From the NCBI RefSeq assembly GCF_031457955.1, contig NZ_JAVDXN010000003.1, forward strand, positions 310,001-374,000: 64,000 nucleotides of DNA. Direction: 5' to 3'. Position 1 is the first letter of the stretch; every line of letters starts with the position of its first letter. Shown piece by piece: positions 40,415 to 49,893 of this stretch. Source of the DNA: Mixta sp031457955. GTDB lineage: Bacteria; Pseudomonadota; Gammaproteobacteria; Enterobacterales; Enterobacteriaceae. The notes under the pieces were generated by a model, which ran no database searches, had not been told where the DNA came from, and saw nothing but the letters and a program-made list of their open reading frames with translations. The translations under genes were made by a program, and so were the position numbers.

Positions 40415-40475
40415 TTCGTTACTTAATTAAGTAATAAATATACCTACTCATAATAACGAAGAAGGAGTAACGAAT
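40415..40475. repeat. AT-rich palindrome and inverted repeat beyond hrcU
   Basis: TTACTTAATTAAGTAA (40419-40434) is a perfect 16-bp palindrome. ATTCGTTACT (40415-40424) is repeated inverted as AGTAACGAAT (40466-40475). This lies in the 239-bp non-coding gap (40261-40499) beyond the end of the hrpJ-hrcU operon; it could be a termination or binding region. Nothing else is seen in the gap. Confidence 0.5.
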
Positions 40476-40499
40476 CAGAAGGTCGGGAAAGTGATATAC

Positions 40500-41585
40500 T
40501 TATTCCTCTTCCAGCTCAATCACCTCATCCAGATAATGGTCTTCCAGCTCACGCAGCAGGCGATAAACCTGAGCCACCGCTTTCAGGGTTTCGCGCGGGA
40601 TCCACTCGCCTTCCGCCGTGGTGCGATACAGCGTACGCGTCAGCCAGATATAACGGATCACCGGAACCTTGGCGCGCTGCGCCTGCTCAATCAAATAGTG
40701 CGCATCATCATCGCTGGCCTTAAACAGCAGGCGCGGCAGCGGCGTTTCGCCTGGACGATAATAAAGCCCGACGGCGAAGTGGGTGGGGTTAACCAGTAGC
40801 ACATCCGCTTCCTCTACCGCTACCTGACGCGGCGCCTGCGGCGCTTCGTTAAGGATCTCATGCGCCACCTGGCGGCGATGCCCTTTCATATGCGGATCGC
40901 CTTCGCTCTGCTTAAATTCGTTGCGAATATCTTCATGACTCATGCGCTGCTGTTTCAGGTAAAAATACTTTTGCAGGCCAAAATCCAGCGCGCTCAGCGC
41001 CAGCAACGCCAGCAGCACCTGACGCGCCGCTTTGATAAACAACGTCAGCACACCGTGCCAGAAGGTATTGAGATCGGTCTGCGCCAGCCGCGCCAGATTG
41101 CCGATCTCCGGCGCCAGCGCCAGCCACAGCACCACGCCAATCACGCCCGCTTTAAGAATGCTGGTGAGCAGCTGGGTAAACTGACGCGCCGAGAACATAT
41201 TTTTAAAGTGGTTGACCGGATTAAGGCTGTCCAGCTTCGGCATCATCGCCTCGACGGCAAACAACGGCCCGAACTGTAGCCAGCCGCCGACAATACGCAG
41301 CACGATGGCGATGGCACCAATGATTACGGAAAACAGCAGCAGCACCAGCAGCGAATTGGTCAGCACCTCTTCCATCGCATGGCCAAAAGGCTGATCGATG
41401 CGCGTCAGCGGCAGCATAATCATCGATTCCATGCGCTGCATGCCGCTGTCCACCAGCGCAAAAATGGCCTCAAGAATGCCGATGGAAATCAGCAGCTTCG
41501 GGATATCCTGACTCTGGCTGACCTGCCCCTTTTTGCGTGATTCCTGGAGTTTTTGCGGGGTGGCGTCTTCAGTTTTTTCACTCAT
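40500..41585 (-). CDS. hrcU: HrcU, T3SS export-apparatus autoprotease (SctU)
   Basis: From ATG 41585, preceded by GGGAG, the product has 361 residues and starts SEKTEDATPQKLQESRKKGQ like all SctU proteins. Four hydrophobic segments follow, and the C-terminal cytoplasmic domain contains the autocleavage site NPTH in ADVLLVNPTHFAVGLYY, which switches substrate class. The last gene of the eleven-gene hrpJ operon, overlapping hrcT by 8 nt. Confidence 0.97.
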   Translation of the reverse strand: MSEKTEDATPQKLQESRKKGQVSQSQDIPKLLISIGILEAIFALVDSGMQRMESMIMLPLTRIDQPFGHAMEEVLTNSLLVLLLFSVIIGAIAIVLRIVGGWLQFGPLFAVEAMMPKLDSLNPVNHFKNMFSARQFTQLLTSILKAGVIGVVLWLALAPEIGNLARLAQTDLNTFWHGVLTLFIKAARQVLLALLALSALDFGLQKYFYLKQQRMSHEDIRNEFKQSEGDPHMKGHRRQVAHEILNEAPQAPRQVAVEEADVLLVNPTHFAVGLYYRPGETPLPRLLFKASDDDAHYLIEQAQRAKVPVIRYIWLTRTLYRTTAEGEWIPRETLKAVAQVYRLLRELEDHYLDEVIELEEE

Positions 41586-42393
41586 GCCCCGCTCCCTTCG
41601 CCGCAAACAGATGGGGGAAAATCGCGCTCAAGTCGCGCAGCTCAAACAGGCGCTCACCGGCCAGATGATTCAGCAGCGGCAGATATAAAACAAAAAACAG
41701 CAGCCCCAGCAGACATTTCAGCGGGATCGCCAGCACCGTGGCCTGAATCTGCGGGCTGTAGATACTGATAATCCCCACCGCGAAATCCAGCAGCAGCAGC
41801 AGCCCCACCAGCGGCCCGGCATACAGCACCATAGTGACAAAGGTCTCTTTCAACAGATCCAGCCAAACGTGCCAGCCCTGCTCGCTTAACGGCGGCAGCC
41901 ATGCCAGCGGCGGCCAGATACGGTAACTGTCCCACAGCAGCTGCGTAATGGCGCTGAGGCCCGGCCCGACCATCAGCAACAGAATAATCACCTGCTTCAT
42001 CAGATAGCCGAGCGGCGTGGCGTCCGGCCCCAGCTGTGGGTTGATCTGTCCGCCCATCAACGCGCCGCGCTGGTTATCAAACAGCGCGCCGACCGATTCA
42101 TACATCCAGAACGGCAGGCCGATGATCAGGCCAATCAGCGTGCCGAGGATCAGCTCTTTAATCGCGATTGCCGCCACGCCCGGCAGCGACAACGAGGCAT
42201 TGAGCATATCGCCATATAATACCGGCGCGATAAACAGCGCCAGCGCCACCACAATCGCGGTACGCAGCGTGCCTTTAATTACGGAAAATGAGAAAATCGG
42301 CGTCAGCAGCAGGCAAGGGAAAATACGCGCCATACCCAGCAGCAGCGCCAACAGCGCGTTAAACAGCTGGTCCAGCGCATCGCTCCACAGCAT
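41578..42393 (-). CDS. hrcT: HrcT, T3SS export-apparatus membrane protein (SctT)
   Basis: From ATG 42393, which overlaps the hrcS stop (TAATG), the product has 271 residues and begins LWSDALDQLFNALLALLLGM. SctT features include LLTPIFSFSVIKGTLRTAIV and FDNQRGALMGGQINPQLGPD. The longer open frame to 42510 runs into hrcS and is rejected. It forms the export gate with HrcR and HrcS. Confidence 0.95.
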   Translation of the reverse strand: MLWSDALDQLFNALLALLLGMARIFPCLLLTPIFSFSVIKGTLRTAIVVALALFIAPVLYGDMLNASLSLPGVAAIAIKELILGTLIGLIIGLPFWMYESVGALFDNQRGALMGGQINPQLGPDATPLGYLMKQVIILLLMVGPGLSAITQLLWDSYRIWPPLAWLPPLSEQGWHVWLDLLKETFVTMVLYAGPLVGLLLLLDFAVGIISIYSPQIQATVLAIPLKCLLGLLFFVLYLPLLNHLAGERLFELRDLSAIFPHLFAAKGAGHE

Positions 42394-42653
42394 TAGCTGC
42401 CCACCCGCGACATCATGGCGAAAGCGTTCTGCGTCAGCTGGATAAGTTCCACCCCGACCCAGCGCCCGGTCATCGCCAGCGTAATGCCCACCGCCACCAG
42501 CTTCAGGCAAAACGGCAGCGTCTGGTCCTGTAACTGCATCGCCGCCTGCACCAGCGAAATCACAATGCCCACCAGCACCGCCACAATCAACGGCGGCGCG
42601 GAAAGCAGCACCACCAACAGCATCGCCTGGCGGAAAAACGTCAGAATCTCCAT
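42393..42653 (-). CDS. hrcS: HrcS, T3SS export-apparatus membrane protein (SctS)
   Basis: The product (86 residues from ATG 42653, with GAGGCGGC upstream) consists of two membrane helices around the conserved LQDQTLPFCLKLVAVGITLA. The size is normal for SctS. It lies 7 bp after hrcR and is coupled to hrcT. Confidence 0.95.
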   Translation of the reverse strand: MEILTFFRQAMLLVVLLSAPPLIVAVLVGIVISLVQAAMQLQDQTLPFCLKLVAVGITLAMTGRWVGVELIQLTQNAFAMMSRVGS

Positions 42654-42660
42654 TGCCGCC

Positions 42661-43314
42661 TCACAAATAGCTGTAGAACAGGCCATCCAGCAGGCGCGTC
42701 CAGCCGCTGACCAGCACAAACAGCAGGATTTTTAACGGCAGCGAGACCGTCATCGGCGACACCATCTGCATCCCCAACGCCAGCAGCACGTTCGAAACGA
42801 TCAGGTCCACCACCAGAAAAGGGATAAAAATCAGAAAGCCGATTTTGAAGCCGTTTTGCAGCTCCGACAGCACAAAGGCGGGGATAATCAGCAGCGGGCT
42901 TTGCGGCGTAATGCTCTGCGCCATCTCTTTGGGCCACATGCGCGCGCCGTTCTCCTGCAAATGCACCAGAATATCCGGGTCGGTGTTGTGCGACATAAAT
43001 TTCCGTAGCGGCTCGGCGCCGTTGCCGAAGGTATATTCCAGCCGTTCCATGCTGCTGAAATCGAGCGGCATCGCCTTGATGCGTTCGCTTGACTCATTAA
43101 ACACCGGCGCCATAACAAACAGCGTGGCGGCCAGCGCGATGCCGTACAACGCCATGTTCGGCGGCACCTGCTGCACGCCCATGGCGTTGCGCGTCAGCAT
43201 CAGCACCATGGAAATTTTCAAAAAGCAGGTACAGATAATCATTAACATCGGCACCAGAGAGAGCGCGCCGAGGAACAGCGCCAGCATCATCGGGTTAAGC
43301 GACTGCATCTCCAT
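42661..43314 (-). CDS. hrcR: HrcR, T3SS export-apparatus membrane protein (SctR)
   Basis: From ATG 43314 the product has 217 residues, the standard SctR length. Markers are TCFLKISMVLMLTRNAMGVQ, QQVPPNMALYGIALAATLFV and IPFLVVDLIVSNVLLALGMQ. An upstream in-frame ATG at 43398 lies inside hrcQ and is less likely; a second ATG two codons later is possible. Confidence 0.95.
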   Translation of the reverse strand: MEMQSLNPMMLALFLGALSLVPMLMIICTCFLKISMVLMLTRNAMGVQQVPPNMALYGIALAATLFVMAPVFNESSERIKAMPLDFSSMERLEYTFGNGAEPLRKFMSHNTDPDILVHLQENGARMWPKEMAQSITPQSPLLIIPAFVLSELQNGFKIGFLIFIPFLVVDLIVSNVLLALGMQMVSPMTVSLPLKILLFVLVSGWTRLLDGLFYSYL

Positions 43315-43321
43315 CACTGCT

Positions 43322-44347
43322 TTACCCGCCGTGGCCCAGAGGATTGAGGCTGCCCGGCAGCATATGAGTAATCTGTAATCCCAGCCGCCCTTCCACATCC
43401 ACCAGCTCGCCTTTCGCCAGTGGAAAATCGCCGTGGCACAGCAGCGCCTCGCCCGGCTGAACGTTATCCACCATTACCGTCGCTCCGGCACTCAGGTGCT
43501 GTAGCTCTCCCAGCGTCAAACGCAGCTGGCCGCAACGCACCGTTAACGCCAGCGGCAAACCATCCAGCGCAGGCGCAGGCGTGCTCTGCCACGCCTCATC
43601 GGGCGGCGTAGCGGAGGCCATATCATCGTTATCATAGGGAAAGGTCACAGGCGCGATCTCCAAATCAGAAAGAGTAAAAAAGGCACGATCCGCCTCGCCA
43701 ACCAGCTCGCCGCTCAGGCGTACGCCAGCCAGCTGCAGCGTGCCTTCTCCGCGCACCGAAAATGCGGCGCGCGTCGGCAACAGCACATCTTCCGGCCGCA
43801 GCTGACGCAGCTGCATGGCGCTTAACGTCAACGCGCCAAGGTTCAGCGGAAAGCTCAGCGGCAAATCAGACGGCAACGCCGCCGCCTCCGGCAGCCAGCC
43901 CGCCCGATCCAACAGGCGGTTCAGCGTGGCTATCGATGCCATCAACATGCTTTCTGAGTGGAATTCGCCAAGCCTGAGTTCCAGGCGAAGCGTAAATGGC
44001 GTGTGATTTATCTCATGCGCCGGGGAAAACTCACCAAACAGCGGCTGTAACTCCGCGCTCAACGCCTGATTAAACAGCGGCCAGTACCAGGGCGTGACTT
44101 CCGCCTCAGTGTACGGCAGCGCCGGACAATCAGAGAGTAAAGCCAGCACCGCTTCCGCATCGCTTAGCTGCACCACGCCGCTGCCGCAGCTAAGCGCCAG
44201 AGCGTTTTCCGGCGGCGCATCGTCGGTGAGAAAAAGCGCCAGCTGTCCCGTTTCACCCGCAAGCTGGTAGTGAAAGCGCACGCCCGCGCCGATTCGCTGA
44301 CGCAGCGCTGCCTCTTGTTTTTCACGACGCGGCAGAGAGAGCTTCAT
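43322..44347 (-). CDS. hrcQ: HrcQ, T3SS C-ring/sorting-platform protein (SctQ), unsplit form
   Basis: The product (341 residues) ends with the SPOA domain (LTVRCGQLRLTLGELQHLSA, ATVMVDNVQPGEALLCHGDF, GRLGLQITHML). It is a single full-length gene as in Erwinia, unlike the split hrcQA/hrcQB of P. syringae. The N-terminal half is less conserved. It overlaps hrpP by 4 nt. Confidence 0.93.
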   Translation of the reverse strand: MKLSLPRREKQEAALRQRIGAGVRFHYQLAGETGQLALFLTDDAPPENALALSCGSGVVQLSDAEAVLALLSDCPALPYTEAEVTPWYWPLFNQALSAELQPLFGEFSPAHEINHTPFTLRLELRLGEFHSESMLMASIATLNRLLDRAGWLPEAAALPSDLPLSFPLNLGALTLSAMQLRQLRPEDVLLPTRAAFSVRGEGTLQLAGVRLSGELVGEADRAFFTLSDLEIAPVTFPYDNDDMASATPPDEAWQSTPAPALDGLPLALTVRCGQLRLTLGELQHLSAGATVMVDNVQPGEALLCHGDFPLAKGELVDVEGRLGLQITHMLPGSLNPLGHGG

Positions 44348-45009
44348 CCCGCCTCCCGCTGTTCAAAACGCAGACGCACCCGACAGGCCATGCGCCGCCG
44401 CAGCGCCTGGCGACAGCGCTCCTGATGCGCCTCCAGCGCGTTTAACGCCGCCGGTGAAAAACGCAGCGCAATATCCCATCCGCCTGCGGGCAAATGCTGT
44501 AAACGCGCATCGACTTCGCCCAGGCGCGGCAGCAGCAGCGTCATCGCTACCGGGCCATCGGGCTGACGATCGGCAACGCGTCCCAGTTCCGCCTCCAGCG
44601 GCTGCCAAAGCGCCATCGGTGCGGCGGCCGGTGCGCTGTGCGTGGACGGCGGCGCATGGCGAGGCTGCGTATTCAGCTCCACCCCGCCGCTGCTAAAGGC
44701 GGGCGGCATCGGGGCGATATCCAGCAGCGTGCTGAACAGCATCCCATCCGGACTGGCGGCGGCGGGCGGCTCATCGCGGCGTTTCGTCGCGCTGCTCTGT
44801 GTGTTGCCCTGGCTGCGCTCGCTGCGGGTTTTATCAGCGCCGCGAAGGGGTGATTTCGCCTGCGGAGTTTGTTCCGGCTGTGGCTTCGCCCGTGCCGCCG
44901 TCGCAGGCGCATTGCGCGTTGGCTCGCGTTCCTGCGGCTGGCGCGGTTCACGCTCGCGCGGTTCCGGGCGGGGTTTGGCGGTAACGGCGCGCTCCGTAAA
45001 AGGATTCAT
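44344..45009 (-). CDS. hrpP: HrpP, T3SS substrate-specificity / length-control protein (SctP)
   Basis: The product (221 residues) has a basic, Pro/Arg-rich disordered N-terminal half (REREPRQPQEREPTRN) and a C-terminal T3S4-like domain (VDARLQHLPAGGWDIALRFS, EAHQERCRQALRRRMACRVR). HrpP adjusts pilus subunit versus effector export with HrcU. It is flanked by 4-nt overlaps on both sides. Confidence 0.88.
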   Translation of the reverse strand: MNPFTERAVTAKPRPEPREREPRQPQEREPTRNAPATAARAKPQPEQTPQAKSPLRGADKTRSERSQGNTQSSATKRRDEPPAAASPDGMLFSTLLDIAPMPPAFSSGGVELNTQPRHAPPSTHSAPAAAPMALWQPLEAELGRVADRQPDGPVAMTLLLPRLGEVDARLQHLPAGGWDIALRFSPAALNALEAHQERCRQALRRRMACRVRLRFEQREAG

Positions 45010-45467
45010 GATGGCACCTCATTTTCCTGCATCAGCATCTCCAGCTTTTCCAGCTCCCGCTGACGCTGCTGGGTTTCCCTGCGCGCCGCCGCCAGCTGCT
45101 CACTTTGGATGGCGCACTGCGCGGCGTTTTCACGAATGATCTGGCGCTGGCGCTGCACCGCCTCGGCGGCCTTATCCTCTTGCTGCAGGCCGCGCTGCAG
45201 CTGAGAGAGCGGCTGATGCCCCAGCCAGGCGTCGTCAAATCCAGCACGCAGCGTTTGGTAATCGCTCTGCTGCTGCGCCAGCTGCTGATTGGCCACCTGC
45301 TTTTCCGCCTGCAAACGCGCCAGCTGCTGCTCGTGCTGACGCTGTTGGCGCTCGCTGCGGCGCAGGCGCTGACGGCGGATCGGCAGCAGCAGCGCAAAGG
45401 CTTCGCGCAGTCCGGCGGCAGCGTCTTCCGCCGCCGGTTCTTCAATGGCATTAATTCTCTGGCGCAT
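45006..45467 (-). CDS. hrpO: HrpO, T3SS coiled-coil stalk protein (SctO)
   Basis: The product (153 residues) is almost entirely a Gln/Arg/Ala-rich coiled coil (RRSERQQRQHEQQLARLQAE), as in SctO/FliJ proteins that link the ATPase to the export gate. It overlaps hrcN by 17 nt and hrpP by 4 nt. Confidence 0.9.
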   Translation of the reverse strand: MRQRINAIEEPAAEDAAAGLREAFALLLPIRRQRLRRSERQQRQHEQQLARLQAEKQVANQQLAQQQSDYQTLRAGFDDAWLGHQPLSQLQRGLQQEDKAAEAVQRQRQIIRENAAQCAIQSEQLAAARRETQQRQRELEKLEMLMQENEVPS

Positions 45468-46803
45468 GTTGGCTTACCTCGGAAAGATGATGCAGCGTCG
45501 TCTCCCAGTGGCTGGGCTCACGCGTGGCCTGGCGCAGATAGCCGTTGATCACCGGCTGCGCCTCCACCGCCGCATCGGTCATCGCGTCGTGTCCGGGCTG
45601 GTATTCGCCCAGGCGAATCAACATTTCAACCTGCTGCCACGCCGCCATCATGCGGCGCAGCTGCGTCGCGTCGCGCATCTGCTCGCGGGTGACCACGTTG
45701 GTCATGGTGCGGCTCAGGCTGGTCAGCACGTCAATCGCCGGATAGTGACCGCGCTCCGCCAGACGACGCGACAGCACGATATGGCCGTCGATCAACGAGC
45801 GCACCTCGTCAGCCACCGGATCGTTCATGGAATCCGCCTCGATCAGCACCGAATAGAGCGCGGTAATCGCGCCGTTTTCCGTCTGTCCGGCGCGCTCCAG
45901 CAGCCCCGGCAGCAGGGTATAGACCGACGGCGGTAGGCCGCCGCGTCCGGGCGGTTCGCCCAGCGCGAGGCCGATTTCACGCTGGGCGCGGGCGAAGCGG
46001 GTCAGGGAATCGAGGATCAACAGCACGCTTTTGCCCTGCTCGCGAAAGGCTTCGGCAATCGCCGTGGCGGTAAAGGCGGCGCGGGCGCGCTCCATGCTGC
46101 TGCGATCGGAGGTAGAGCAGATCAGTACCGTGCGGCTGCGCAGCTCGTCGTCCAGCTCATGATCGAGAAACTCGCGCAGCTCACGGCCACGCTCGCCGAT
46201 CAGGCCGAACACAATCACATCACAGGGCGCATTACGCGCCAGCTCCGCCAGCAGCGTGGTTTTGCCGCAGCCCGCACCGGCAAACACGCCCACGCGCTGG
46301 CCAACGCCAATGGTCAGCATGCCGTCGATAGCGCGTACGCCGGTCGGCAGCGGCGCTGAGATGCGTGGACGCGCGGTAGGCGGCGGCGCATCGCCCAGCA
46401 CCGGAATGGTCTGTTCCGCCTCGCCCGGCAGCGCAAACGCGCCGATGCCCTGCCCATCGATCGGGCGGCCAAAGCCGTCCAGCACGCAGCCCAGCAGCGC
46501 CTCCGAGACGCAAATGCTGTGCGGCAGATAAAGCGGCGTAACCCGTGCGCCCTGCGCAATGCCGTCCAGCGGACCCAACGCCGACAGCAGCGTATGCTGC
46601 GGGTTAAAGCCCACCACTTCCGCCATTACGCTCTCTTCCGCGTCGCGCTCGATACGGCAAAGATCGCCGATGCGCGCACGCGGCAGGCTGCACTCCAGCA
46701 GAATGCCGCTGATGCCGGTAATGCGCCCATAAACGCTTACCGCATCGCACTGACGCAGCCGCTGCTGCTGCTGGTTAAACCAGCTGTCGAGATCGGCGCG
46801 CAT
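45451..46803 (-). CDS. hrcN: HrcN, T3SS ATPase (SctN)
   Basis: The product (about 450 residues) is an F1-beta-like ATPase with Walker A VFAGAGCGKTTLLAELAR, the IGERGRELREFLDHELDDEL segment, Walker B VLLILDSLTRFARAQREIGL and the signature PPSVYTLLPGLLERAGQTEN. ATG 46803 overlaps the hrpQ stop (TAATG) with GGTG at good spacing; another ATG two codons upstream (46809) is less well placed. It unfolds substrates and releases chaperones such as DspF. Confidence 0.97.
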   Translation of the reverse strand: MRADLDSWFNQQQQRLRQCDAVSVYGRITGISGILLECSLPRARIGDLCRIERDAEESVMAEVVGFNPQHTLLSALGPLDGIAQGARVTPLYLPHSICVSEALLGCVLDGFGRPIDGQGIGAFALPGEAEQTIPVLGDAPPPTARPRISAPLPTGVRAIDGMLTIGVGQRVGVFAGAGCGKTTLLAELARNAPCDVIVFGLIGERGRELREFLDHELDDELRSRTVLICSTSDRSSMERARAAFTATAIAEAFREQGKSVLLILDSLTRFARAQREIGLALGEPPGRGGLPPSVYTLLPGLLERAGQTENGAITALYSVLIEADSMNDPVADEVRSLIDGHIVLSRRLAERGHYPAIDVLTSLSRTMTNVVTREQMRDATQLRRMMAAWQQVEMLIRLGEYQPGHDAMTDAAVEAQPVINGYLRQATREPSHWETTLHHLSEVSQHAPEN

Positions 46804-47663
46804 TACCATTTCACCGTAATGGGATCGCGACCGCCGAATTCGATCCGATCGTCAGTGATCGCCACCAGCCGCAGATCGCCAACCTGATCGCCAATAAACA
46901 GCCGATCGCCTTCACTGGTGACAATGTTGGCGCGCGATCCGGTGGCAATCTGTACGATGCGAAACGGCAGCGTTTTCTCCAACGGACGTACGGCGCTGGT
47001 TACCGGGGCCGCGGCGCTGTAACGCGCGTGAAAGCGGGTCATCATGCGGTTAAAAACGGTGATTTGCGGCTTGGTCAGGGTACCGCTCAGCACCAGGCGA
47101 TCCCCCTGCTGGGTGATTTTTACGCTATTGGCCAGGTCGCGTTCGCGCAGCATGATTTGCAGCGGCGCACGCAGATCTTCCGCCGATGCCCAGGCGGGAC
47201 GCGAACTTTCACCGGCGTTGGGCTGCGCGATGGTCGGCTGCAATATCCAGCTCACTACGGTGAAGCTGAACAGCAGCAGCAGGCCAAACATCACACCGCG
47301 CATCCAGCGCGGCGTTCCGGCTGGCGCAGGCGCCTCTTCCGCTATGGCGGCGGCGGGCGCAAAGGCGCTGGCGGGCAGCGCCGCCGCCTCATGCCACGGC
47401 GTACTCGCCTGTGCCACGCAGAGCCAGACACCCGCCAGTTCAAACGGCTCTTCCAGTTCGACGCCCTCGCCCTCGCTGGCATGCTCTTGTTGCGCCAGCC
47501 ACCAGCGCGCTTCCTGACGATGCAGCCAGCGCTCGCAGCCCGTCACGCTCTCATCGCTGAGCAGCAGATCCGCCTGCGGCGACGCGCCAATCTGCCAGCA
47601 GTCGCCGCTGAGCGGTAACGCGGCTCCGCAGTGCAGCCCCGACAGTACGCGCAGTTCAAACAT
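46803..47663 (-). CDS. hrpQ: HrpQ, T3SS inner-membrane ring protein (SctD), FHA-like N-terminus
   Basis: The product (286 residues) has an N-terminal FHA-like domain (FELRVLSGLHCGAALPLSGD, CWQIGASPQADLLLSDESVT), a single transmembrane helix (GVMFGLLLLFSFTVVSWILQ) and a periplasmic ring domain ending FGGRDPITVKW. It pairs with HrcJ. The start overlaps the hrcV stop by one base (TAATG). Confidence 0.92.
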   Translation of the reverse strand: MFELRVLSGLHCGAALPLSGDCWQIGASPQADLLLSDESVTGCERWLHRQEARWWLAQQEHASEGEGVELEEPFELAGVWLCVAQASTPWHEAAALPASAFAPAAAIAEEAPAPAGTPRWMRGVMFGLLLLFSFTVVSWILQPTIAQPNAGESSRPAWASAEDLRAPLQIMLRERDLANSVKITQQGDRLVLSGTLTKPQITVFNRMMTRFHARYSAAAPVTSAVRPLEKTLPFRIVQIATGSRANIVTSEGDRLFIGDQVGDLRLVAITDDRIEFGGRDPITVKW

Positions 47664-49870
47664 TATTCTCCCTCCCAGTTGGTGAGTGAATAAAAGGGCG
47701 CATCCGCTTCCAGACGTCCCAGCACATGCACCGACAGCGCCGGTTCCAGCTCAGCAAAAGAGAGCACCGGCACCTGATGGAAAGATTCCGCGATCAGCGC
47801 ACGCAGCGGACCACGCAGATCCTGCGCCGCCAGCAGCACCATGCGCTGTTCATTGCCGGTGGTGAAGGCCTGACGAATTCGCTGATGCACCGCCTGGATC
47901 TGTTCCTGATTCAGCGCGAAGAAAATATCGTTTTGCGTCTGGCGCAGACTGTCGCGCAGCGCCTCTTCCAGTTCCGGCGCCAGCAGCCAGGCGTGAATGC
48001 CGTCTGGCTGGCTGTATTGATGACAAAGGTGAGTTTTCAGCGTAATGCGCACCTGCTCGGTTAGCAGAAACACATCGCGCTCGTGCTGACCATGCTCAAT
48101 TAACGCTTCGGCGATGGCGCGCACCGAACGCAGCGGGATCCGCTCCGCCACCAGCTTTTGCAGTACGCTGGAGAAACGCGCCAGCGGCATCACGCGCTGT
48201 AGCTCCTGCGCCAGCTCTGGCTGTTCGCTCTCCAGCCAGCCCATCAGCGCACGGGTTTCTTGCAGGCCGATAAAGTGCGGGCTGCTGGCGTGAATGGCAT
48301 TTTCCATGCGTTTTAACAGCAGCTCGGCGGCGCTCCAGCGCGCCACTTCCTCGTTTTCCAGCAGCGGATGATCGGGCGGCAGCCAGAGATAGTCCGTTTC
48401 CTGACGCGTACTCTGGCCCAGGGCGGGCTGCGGCGCAGGCTGCGTCGGAGCCGGTAATGACGCTTCGCCCGGCTCCGGCAGTGCGGGTGCATCCTCAGGT
48501 TGCGCCAGCTGAAGCTGCTCACTCTCGCTCAGGCTCGCCAGCCAGCGCGCCTCCACGGCCACGCAGGCGGTATTAAAGGTGCCCACCACTTTAGGGATCT
48601 CATAAACCGAGAAGCGGAATTCATCCGCACTCAGCTTGTCGCTGAATTCGATATCAAACGCTGGCAGAGTAAAACCGAAGTTGTAGACGATGCGGTTGCG
48701 CAGACGGCGGATCTCCTGCACCAGATCAAGGGTTTCCGCCTTGCCGCGACAGTCGCCAGGGAACTGAATCAGGTAAGGCCGCGTCGGGTTGAACTGGCGC
48801 AGATCTTCGCGGCCGTTCAGTTCCGGCGGGATCACTTCGTTTTCGATCTGCGGCTGCGCCAGCCGTAGCGTATGCCGCGCGCGCCATACCTGAAAGCCGC
48901 CGCTGCTCAGCGTAATCAGCGCCAGCAGGGTGAACACCATGCCTGGCATGCCCGGCACCAGCGCAAACCCCAGCATCCCCATTGAGGCGAGGATCCACGC
49001 CTTTGGCTGACTGGTGAGCTGCTCGGCGATCTCACGGCCAATATTGGGCGTTTCAACCGTGTCGTTATCGGAAGAGACGCGCGTGATGATCATCCCGGCG
49101 GTAAGCGAGATCAGCAGCGCCGGGATCTGGGCGATCAGGCCGTCGCCAATCGTCAAAATCGAGAAAACATGCAGCGCCTCGCCCGCCGTCATCCCAACCT
49201 GCAACACGCCGATGCTGATGCCGCCGATCAGGTTGATAAACAGGATCACCAGCGCGGCGATGGCGTCGCCCTTAACGAACTTCATCGCGCCATCCATCGC
49301 CCCGAACAGCTGGCTCTCTTTCGCCAGATCGCTGCGGCGCGATCGGGCCTGATGCACATCGATCAGTCCGGCGCGCAGATCGCTGTCGATCGACATCTGC
49401 TTACCGGGCATCGCGTCGAGGGTAAAGCGCGCCGCCACTTCCGCCACGCGCTCCGATCCTTTGGTGATCACCAGAAAGTTCACCACCGTCAGGATCAAAA
49501 ACATCACCATGCCCACCGCCAGGTTGCCGCCGACCACAAAGCTGCCGAACGCCTCAACGATATGCCCCGCGTCCTGCTGGATCAGGATTTGGCGCGTGAC
49601 GGAAATCGACAGCGCCAGACGGAACATGGTGGTTAACAGCAGCACCGCCGGAAAGGTGGAAAAGGCCAGCGGCTTCGGCAGATACATTGCCAGCACAATC
49701 AGCAGTGAAGAGAGGCAGATGTTCAGCGCAATCAGCGTATCGATCAACGCCAGCGGCAGCGGAATAATCAGCATAAACACCAGCGCCATGGCAAAGGCGG
49801 CGCCGACAATTTCAGAGCGCTGCATGGCGCTGATGGCGATTTTATTGAGAATTAAAAATAAGCCGTTCAT
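47663..49870 (-). CDS. hrcV: HrcV, T3SS major export-gate protein (SctV)
   Basis: The product (735 residues) has about seven N-terminal membrane helices. The FHIPEP-family signatures are present: LLTTMFRLALSISVTRQIL, VVNFLVITKGSERVAEVAAR and the loop DAMPGKQMSIDSDLRAGLID. A large cytoplasmic domain forms the nonameric ring. It is slightly longer than typical HrcV because of an Ala/Pro/Glu-rich insert around residues 470-505. The RBS is AGAGAG, 7 nt before ATG. Confidence 0.97.
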   Translation of the reverse strand: MNGLFLILNKIAISAMQRSEIVGAAFAMALVFMLIIPLPLALIDTLIALNICLSSLLIVLAMYLPKPLAFSTFPAVLLLTTMFRLALSISVTRQILIQQDAGHIVEAFGSFVVGGNLAVGMVMFLILTVVNFLVITKGSERVAEVAARFTLDAMPGKQMSIDSDLRAGLIDVHQARSRRSDLAKESQLFGAMDGAMKFVKGDAIAALVILFINLIGGISIGVLQVGMTAGEALHVFSILTIGDGLIAQIPALLISLTAGMIITRVSSDNDTVETPNIGREIAEQLTSQPKAWILASMGMLGFALVPGMPGMVFTLLALITLSSGGFQVWRARHTLRLAQPQIENEVIPPELNGREDLRQFNPTRPYLIQFPGDCRGKAETLDLVQEIRRLRNRIVYNFGFTLPAFDIEFSDKLSADEFRFSVYEIPKVVGTFNTACVAVEARWLASLSESEQLQLAQPEDAPALPEPGEASLPAPTQPAPQPALGQSTRQETDYLWLPPDHPLLENEEVARWSAAELLLKRMENAIHASSPHFIGLQETRALMGWLESEQPELAQELQRVMPLARFSSVLQKLVAERIPLRSVRAIAEALIEHGQHERDVFLLTEQVRITLKTHLCHQYSQPDGIHAWLLAPELEEALRDSLRQTQNDIFFALNQEQIQAVHQRIRQAFTTGNEQRMVLLAAQDLRGPLRALIAESFHQVPVLSFAELEPALSVHVLGRLEADAPFYSLTNWEGE

Positions 49871-49893
49871 CTTACATCTCTCTGGCGCTGCGC

